Of a stretch of DNA of 13,119 nt, positions 6,938 to 13,119 are shown piece after piece. Under the pieces are notes generated by a model. The model saw only the letters and a program-made list of their open reading frames with translations, was not told the origin of the DNA and made no database searches. Made by a program: the position numbers and the translations under genes. Origin of the DNA: Ettlia oleoabundans (Eukaryota > Chlorophyta > Chlorophyceae > Chlamydomonadales). Where the stretch lies: NCBI GenBank assembly GCA_019693395.1, contig JAAMXP010001562.1:1-13119 (forward strand), written 5' to 3'. Positions within the stretch are counted from its first letter, which is position 1. Every line of letters starts with the position of its first letter.

Positions 6938-9900
6938 ATGAAGACACGAGGGCATCGCATGTCCCAGCAGGGCTCGCAAGTTGCTTCAAAGTGGGCCGGG
7001 CATCTGAAGCGTAGTCTTGCTGCCATCAGCAATACGTGGAGCCTCCCCGTCCGAAGCAGGGCCCGCACACCAAGGGCTCGTATGTTGCCCGGCCACGCCG
7101 CAGGCAGGAAGCGGGAGCAAGGTGAGCCTGGGAACACCAGCGACCAGGAGAATGCAGCATGCGGCCCCTGTCGGACGGGTGCTGGTGCCCAGCGCAAGCG
7201 GCGCGCTTCTGACAGCGGCGGGCAGCTGGCGACAGCAGCGGGGGATCAAGTCATTACAGCCAGCTCTGCTCATTCACCAACCTCTCAGTCAGCAGCAGCA
7301 TGCTTGGCAACTGCAGCCTCAGCTGCCAGCACTGCTGGGGTGCTGGGTGCTTCCCCACTGCAACAAGCTGCGGCTACAGGCAGCCCGCCAGGCAGCACCC
7401 AGCAACCGCCAGACGGAGAACTCCCGTCCCCTCAAGCACCAGCAGCCAAGCCGCCACCGGTGCTGCCTCGTCGCTTTGCGAGCCGCACCTTCTACGGCAG
7501 CCGGCTGCAGCAAGCGGGCACCGGCACTGCACGCGAACAGCAGGTAGAGGAGCGGGTGTTAAGGTTCCTCAGAAATGTGCAGCATCGTGTGGAGCACTTC
7601 TCATCAGACAACCGCCAGTCAGCACCCACGTGGGAGGTCTTTCCCACCCAGCAGCCCGCTTTTGACCTGGCAGACAGCCATGAAGGGCTAGAGGTGTTCT
7701 CAGGTGGGAGTGAGGCCCCCATACATGTATGTTGCACAGAAATGCTGGAGCTTGAAGAGCCAACCCACTGCATGTGGCTGCCATGCACTTGCATTGGATG
7801 TGGCACAGAACCACCGATGATCAGCTGTTGGATTGTAAACTGCTTGCACACGTGGCTGCCCGCCGGCCCCACAAAGCTACAAACCAACTGACAAACTCAC
7901 AGTTTTTTCTGTTGTGTGCCACCAGCTCATCCCGCTGTTCCCATGCCAACTTTTGGCTTTGCATTCCTCCCCCTCCCAATATTGCAGTGGAATACAACCA
8001 CGAGGGCAAGCGGCGCTTCATTGCCACCAGCCGCGCTGAGTTCTGGCGACGATACTTGGATATGCTGCCGCAACACCGCCATTACTATGAAATCATACGC
8101 CAGGGCGCGCCCTGCCATTTATACTTCGGTAAGGATCAGCACCTCACTACGGGGGGTGCTTCCTTAAGTTTCTGTTCAGTGTTCTTTTGTCCTGTTGGTA
8201 CTCCTGCACCGCTTGCCATACATGTTGTCTGCGCTGTGCTGCCTATCAAGCTGTCTCCAGCATTGTGCCAGCATTGTGCCAGGATCGCTGACGCAGGAGA
8301 GCTTTGGGCTAGCTCGAGTTAGCGTGCTCTGCTTCATGCAAAGTCATCTGCCTCGCACTGCTTCTTGCCACCATCTTCAGCCGTCCCGCACTGGTGCTTT
8401 ATCATCCCCCATCAGCCCAGCCACTTCCCGCATCTCTCACCCCCCTCCAGACCTTGAATTCCAGCGGGCAGACAACCCCGGCCTGGATGGCTGTGCGGCA
8501 GTAGATGCGGTACTGGCGCTGGTACAAGAGCAGCTGCTGGACAGCTTCCAGCTGCAGCTGCAGGATAGCTGGGTGCTGGACCTGGACAGCAGCACAGAGA
8601 CGAAGTTCTCACGGCACCTGGTCATTAGGTGGGGCTGGGGGCATATCTTTCACCTCTGGGGGCACGTCTTTCACCCCTAAATGAAGCTTAGCTGCTAGGT
8701 CCCAACACCAAGAAATGTCAGCGTGGTATCAAGACATTGAATTCCCCGTGCTGTTGAGGCTGCGAGGTTGGATGTGGCCAGCATTTGTGACACGAGCAAG
8801 AATGCCCTGCAACCACTCTTGCTCTCCGCTTCTCGCACCTGCAGGATCCCTGGCGCTGCTTTTGCCAGCAATGCTCATGCAGGTGCCTTTGTGCTGCAGC
8901 TGTGTGCGATGGCCAAGGAGCGGCGTGAGAGCGATGCTCGCTGCGCTCTGCTGATCGTGAAAAAGGTGGGACTGAGGGATCCGTGGGCCCAGGTGCCAGG
9001 GTGTAATGTTGTCCAGTACAGCTCACTGTAGTAAAGTGCGGTACGGCACAGTACAGCACAGTGTCAGACAATGTCATATGCAGCGACGCGGTCATCGCAG
9101 TCTTCTTCTGTGGGACCTTTTTTCAACCGAGCCCTCACCCTCTCACCCTTTTACATCTTCAATCTCTGTTCGCTCACTTGAGTCCTCGTTAAACAATGAG
9201 CTATCAGCAACATTGACGGCCATCACCCTCCCAGTACTGAACTTTTGTTGCCCAGTCCTGCGTCTGCCACCTTGCTGCAGGGAGGCGAGGAGGCGCCGTT
9301 TGTTGACCCAGCCGTCTACTCCCGCAACCGCGCCTTCCGCCTCTACCTTTCCTCCAAGGCCGGCAAGCAGGTGGCTTTGCTTTTGCTGGATGAGCCCTTA
9401 CTTTTTTCGCTGGAAACTGGAAAGGGCATGTTGCGGTCGTGCCCGGGGATGTTGTGTGAGGGCAAAGTACACAATAGCTCCCATCGGGAGGCCTGCTGTG
9501 CATGACAGGCTGCTGGCTTCCTTTTGGATGCGTCCATCTGCAAAAAGTTAGTTACCTTGCACCATAAACGTCAGCGATTGCCATCTGGCCACCCCGCCCC
9601 CTACAGGCGGTTTTGGAGAACACGGGGCGGTTTGGGGGTGCCATGCTGACCATACAGGAATGTTTCGAGGCCAGCCTGGTGACCAACGTGCCGCCTGGCG
9701 CCCGCCTGCTTCGCTGCTATGATGAGTCAGCAGAGGAGGCGGCGGCAGTGGCGGCCCGGGCCAGCCGTAGCGCCGCACCGTCGCAACTGCAGTCGCTAAG
9801 GGGGGTGCCCAGAGGGGCGCTTCCTTGGGGAGGGGGCCAGGTGTGCTACGGGCCCTGCCCTCATCCAGAGCTGGAAGCTTTCATCAACAGCGTGTGTTGT

Positions 9901-11724
9901 GAGGTGAGGGGGGGTCGTAGAGCGCTGTGTGTACACTGCTGGTGAAGGACTAGTTTTCAATGGCTGTGTTGCCAGTGCTGTCCGACGTTGTGTGGCTTTG
10001 AGCCTCAAAAGAACCCTGCTGTGCGCTGCAATGTGGGCGATGCTGGTACCAACTCCTCCGCCACCCTCAAGGCAGGTTGTTGCTGTTTGAGTCATGGCCG
10101 GTTGCAGTTCTAAATGGCCACATATGTGTTTCTCCCGTCTGCAGGGAGGGCCACAGGGGCAGGTGCGGTCCTGGATGCAGCTTGACCCCGGCCTGCTCAT
10201 TTTCAACATGAAGGGAAACAGGTTCTGTGGTAACGTGGGCAGGTGAGCGGCGGCAGGTATGCATTTGCTTCATATAGAGGGATATGGCAGCATGCAATGC
10301 TGCTTATGTGGTTGGGTAAAGGGATCATGCCAGAAGTTGCCAGGCCGTTGCGTGGTGGGGACAGGCGAGCTTCTTGCAGGTCAGCTGTGCCGGCCCAAAC
10401 CAACTACCAGCAGGCACCATTGGGCCAGCCATGCCCTGCAATGCAAAGCCACTGCCCTTCCACAAAGTATAACAACATCAGCCATCCTCAAAAGTGCACT
10501 GCTTGCTGCAACCTATAATGTGCCCCTTCTGTCGCACCGCCCTTGGGTTTTGGTTGGTGATGCAGGGAGCACAAGAGCAACGGCATCTTCTATGTGGTGG
10601 ATCTCAAGGAGGGAAGCTGGTACCAGAAATGCTACGACCCAGGTGCGTCGCCTGTGCCTGATGATACTGCATGTGTCGCACGCACGATACTATGCACGAT
10701 ACACAAAGGCAGGGGTGGCTGTGAGAGTGCCTGGTTGTATTGCGCTATGTCATGCCATGCTGTGCTGTGCTCGATGCGACGTGCTGTGCTGTGCTGTGCT
10801 GTGGGTCGGACTCAGCGTGGCAGGTTGTGAAAGAGCAGGACAGGAAGCATGCATGTAGTGCCACCATGCCCTGCAGACTGCCGCCACTACCGGTCGCCCC
10901 TCACACCACTGCCGTTGCACTTGCTGGGCTTGGGGGGCCAACTGGAGGTGCAGCAGCAGCATTTGCAACTACTGCAGCAGCAGGCGGCAGCGGCTCAGCA
11001 ACAGGCCCAGCAGCAGAGAGCGAGTATGCACTTCGTTCCAACTCATGCACAGCAGGCACTGCACCAGCTGCCCTCCAGCCTCCCAACCCAGGCCAGCAGC
11101 AGTGGTGCAGTTGCCAGCAAGTGGGGTGGCGGCTGCTGTGCTGGCAATGGCAGCACCAGCGCAACTGCTCAGCACACATGCAGCTGCATTCCACCCCCTC
11201 CAGCAGCCAGCTGTGCAGGTGACGGTGAGGATAGCCTGATGCTGCAAGCGTGGGAGCAATATGAACAGACGCAGCAGCGGCAGGGGCGGGGGCAGGCGTC
11301 GCAACCGATGCAGGGAGCGCAAGAGCCACAGCATGACAAACAGCATCCACAGCATGCCACGCAGCAGCAGAAGCAGCAGCGCCACCTGGGCTGCCAGCAA
11401 CAGCAGCCACAGCAGGCATCAGTTGGACCAGCAGCACCATTACCAGCAGCGAAAGCAGCCTCGCGGCCTGCTGATGACGCTCTGCTGCTGCAGGCGCTTC
11501 TGCAGTATGAGCAGCAAGCGGCGGCCACACCCCAGGTAGCAGAGGTGCAACAGCACGGCGTATCTGGCTCTGAAGCTGTGGTGCGCCCTGCGATTTGGCA
11601 GACGAGTCGACACCAGCAGCAGCAGCAGCAGGAGCGATCGCAGTGTCAAGCATTGCTGACTCCTCAAGCACAGCTGCAGCAGCCCCAGCGCCGGCCGATG
11701 GAGATTTGGGAGAAGTTTCTGTGA
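6938..11724 (+). CDS. PRIMPOL: PrimPol: DNA primase-polymerase of the archaeo-eukaryotic primase superfamily
   Basis: Nine exons: 6938-7703, 7988-8128, 8451-8628, 8845-8965, 9281-9370, 9607-9903, 10145-10242, 10566-10642, 10877-11724. They total 2616 nt, 871 aa, with every junction GT-AG and in phase. Residues 1 to about 175 are low-complexity and unmatched. From 178 (RRFASRTFYGSRL) the protein follows human PrimPol: AEFW in exon 2, motif I LYFDLEF with metal ligands Asp303 and Glu305, LDSSTETKFSRHL with Ser356/His358, and motif III FVDPAVYSRNRAFR with Asp411. The zinc knuckle is Cys559, His566, Cys586, Cys591, with C-x6-H-x19-C-x4-C spacing identical to the human protein as I recall it, and EHKSN and WYQKCYDP around it. 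The loop between motifs II and III is about half the human length. The tail (about 611-871) is Gln/Ala-rich. PrimPol re-primes DNA synthesis past lesions in nucleus and organelles. Start 6938 versus 6959 is undecided. Exon 9 could hide a small intron. Confidence 0.95.
8636..8677 (+). repeat. 21-bp tandem duplication just inside PrimPol intron 3
   Basis: TGGGGGCATATCTTTCACCTC (8636-8656) is followed by a near-identical copy (8657-8677), beginning 8 nt after the exon 3 donor at 8629. It does not include the donor GT. Confidence 0.85.
10758..10803 (+). repeat. (GCTGT)n pentanucleotide repeat in PrimPol intron 8
   Basis: Two blocks of GCTGT units are split by CGATGCGAC, in the intron 10643-10876. 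It is an ordinary microsatellite with no coding role. Confidence 0.85.
11227..11514 (+). other. Two RPA-binding-like acidic/hydrophobic motifs in the PrimPol tail
   Basis: Residues 707-720 (EDSLMLQAWEQYEQ, 11227-11268) and 789-802 (DDALLLQALLQYEQ, 11473-11514) share 9 of 14 positions, while the surrounding sequence is Gln-rich and unrelated. The second copy lines up with the human PrimPol RPA-binding motif A as I recall it (DDAYFLEA). The codons differ, so this is not a fresh DNA duplication. The RPA-binding role is inference. Confidence 0.5.
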
Positions 11725-12105
11725 GAGACAGGTTCACCCTATTTCCAATCCCTGCTGCCGGCCAAACAATTCGGTTCATTGCGCTTTGCACTGCGACGTA
11801 TGTATTGCCGTCTGATGCCTCCCATGCCTGATTGCCCCACTATGGAACAAGTGCAATATGTGCGCTTACATGCAGCCAAGTGGGTGCGGGGTGACAACGG
11901 GTCGGATGAAGAACAGTGCAAGGGAAAGTATAGCCGAGGGTGAAACCAGGGGCAGGCAGGCAGTAATTGCATCAAGATCACATCAATTCGAGCAAAAAGT
12001 GAAAACACAGGGGTCCCAGCACATGTCTCTGCGACTTACAGTGCCATCCTGTATTAGGCACCTGCTGCAAGTATATAAACAGAGTCCTCCAAGACGTGTC
12101 GCTTT
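11725..12105. other. Convergent intergenic gap (3' regions of PrimPol and OASTL)
   Basis: This 381-bp gap lies between two facing stop codons. It has no conserved coding sequence. It contains minus-strand TGTAA at 12040-12036 and 11870-11866 and a short GGCA repeat at 11950-11962. No plus-strand TGTAA is present for PrimPol. Confidence 0.6.
12036..12040 (-). terminator. TGTAA poly(A) signal of the OASTL gene
   Basis: TTACA on the plus strand gives TGTAA on the minus strand, 65 nt after the OASTL stop (12106-12108), a typical position for the chlorophyte poly(A) signal. A second copy lies at 11870-11866. Confidence 0.55.
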
Positions 12106-13075
12106 CTACTTGGACTCCAGAGGTGGCACGTAGAACTGGCGCCCCGCCTCGTCGCTGATCAGCACCCGCTCGTTCACGCCCATGCGCTCACACTCCTCCC
12201 GGATGCTGTTGAACAGCACAGAGGACAGGTAACGCTCGCCAAAGGAGGGGATGATGGCCACCACAAGCTTGCTGGCAGCCTCCGGGCGGGACGCCACCTC
12301 AATGGCCGCCTGCAAGAAGGGTGGGTTGTGCGGGTCGAAGGGTGGCGGTGTGAGTGTCTGGGGTTGGTGGGGCCCTGACAGAACAGCTGATGTGCATGCG
12401 GGCGGGACAGCAGGCAAAACGGTGAAGCTTGAACGGTGGCGGCTGGTTGAGCGGCAAACAACCAAGAGCACAAGCAGCAGATGCCCATCACCAGCAAAGC
12501 TACAACCACTCAACCCAACCACCACAAACTGCCACTATACCTGCACTGCTGCTCCAGATGAGATGCCCACCAGCAGCCCCTCCTCCCTGGCCAGTCGCTT
12601 GGCCATGGACACCGCATCGTCGCTGTTCACCTGCAGGTGGGAGGTTTGCAGCGTGCGTGCGTGAGTTCGTGTGTTGTTTTTGTTGGTGGTGGTGGTGGTG
12701 GGGCCGGCACATGCGCGCGTGCGAAGTTTGGCCGCATGGGGTGAACCGGAGTTCATCCAAAAGAGAGTCGCAGAGACATTATAGCAGGCAACTTTTGAGG
12801 CAGGCATAGAGAAGGAGTGTAGATGGGCCCTGCCTAAGTACACATGCATATCAAGTAACACGTCTCAGCACTGCCTGGCCCCCTGGCAAATTCCCTGCTG
12901 CCCAGCATCCACCCACCCACCTGCCCACCTTGAGCACCTCGTCGTAGACCTGCGTGTTGAGCACACCCGGCACAAAGCCCGCCCCGATGCCCTGGATCTT
13001 GTGGGGACCGGGGGCGCCGCCGCTCAGCACCGGCGACTCTGTGGGCTCGACAGCCACAACCTTGAGGCCTGGTTT
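12106..13075 (-). CDS. OASTL: O-acetylserine(thiol)lyase / cysteine synthase, C-terminal part (cut by the right window edge)
   Basis: Exons are 13075-12929, 12630-12541 and 12309-12106, all phase 0, with introns 12928-12631 (GTGGGC..CTGCAG) and 12540-12310 (GTATAG..TTGCAG). They give 146 residues ending at TAG 12108-12106. The enzyme makes cysteine from O-acetylserine and sulfide using pyridoxal phosphate. Visible family signatures are [30 protein letters not shown], then [29 protein letters not shown] (its second Ser normally contacts the cofactor) and [13 protein letters not shown]. The PLP lysine and substrate loop lie in exons right of the window. The C-terminus runs about 25 residues past the usual plant end (through [17 protein letters not shown]). 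In the segment that binds serine acetyltransferase in plants, GGKPGPHK reads GGAPGPHK here. Localisation cannot be judged without the N-terminus. Confidence 0.95.
12684..12701. repeat. (GGT)n microsatellite in OASTL intron
   Basis: About six GGT units lie in the intron 12928-12631. Nothing else is recognised in that intron. Confidence 0.85.
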
Positions 13076-13119
13076 CTGCAATGGTCGGGTGTGTGTGGGT
13101 GTGTGTTTGTGTATGTGTG
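13076..13119 (-). other. OASTL intron continuing beyond the right edge
   Basis: The acceptor ATTGCAG sits at 13082-13076, and upstream of it the sequence is GT-rich on the plus strand (CA-rich on the minus strand). The preceding exon is outside the window. Confidence 0.7.

Noticed and set aside
7017..7547. 176-residue plus-strand frame overlapping PrimPol exon 1
   Set aside because: It is out of frame with the conserved core and has no recognisable domain; the PrimPol frame runs without a stop from 6938 to the exon 1 donor at 7703.
8240..8275. 11-bp duplication (GCATTGTGCCA twice) in PrimPol intron 2
   Set aside because: It is a simple short duplication deep in the intron with no link to a splice site.
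10901..11791. 296-residue open frame on the minus strand
   Set aside because: It is antisense to the CAG-rich PrimPol tail exon; Ala-rich composition follows from the complement of Gln codons and no conserved motif is seen.

Overview
The window reads as nuclear DNA of a green alga (core chlorophyte). The support is GC-rich coding sequence, five interrupted genes whose frames join exactly across GT-AG introns of about 90-550 bp, TGTAA-type poly(A) signals after two genes, abundant CAG/GCAG microsatellites, and proteins whose closest recognisable families are eukaryotic. The species cannot be named from this sequence.

Layout, left to right, with strictly alternating strands. (1) 347-1645, minus: the N-terminal part of a BRWD/PHIP-type WD40 protein, cut by the left edge. 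Its exon 3/intron 3 junction lies in a 37-bp minisatellite. (2) 2055-2868, plus: a small TPR protein of the TTC33 family, 3 exons, 188 aa, divergent from gene 1. (3) 3191-6866, minus: an acid lipase of the LIPA/gastric lipase family, 9 exons, 496 aa, with a complete catalytic triad. (4) 6938-11724, plus: a PrimPol primase-polymerase, 9 exons, 871 aa, with all catalytic motifs, the complete C-H-C-C zinc knuckle, and a long Gln-rich tail carrying two copies of a motif resembling the human RPA-binding motif. (5) 12106-13075, minus: the C-terminal 146 residues of O-acetylserine(thiol)lyase (cysteine synthase), cut by the right edge.

The genes do not form a pathway. They are chromatin/WD40, TPR scaffold, lipid hydrolysis, DNA damage tolerance and sulfur assimilation genes packed head-to-head and tail-to-tail. 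The lipase and PrimPol start codons are only 71 bp apart, so they must share a very compact bidirectional promoter or have overlapping 5' leaders.

The most unusual structure is in the DNA rather than the proteins. Two unrelated genes (BRWD-like and lipase) each carry a tandem repeat whose unit spans a 5' splice site, copying exon end plus intron start. In the first, seven well-preserved copies keep a usable GT at exact 37-bp spacing. In the second, both extra copies have lost the GT (AT and TT). This looks like the same process at two stages. All gene models were built by hand from frame continuity, splice dinucleotides and remembered family sequences; no alignment or search was run.
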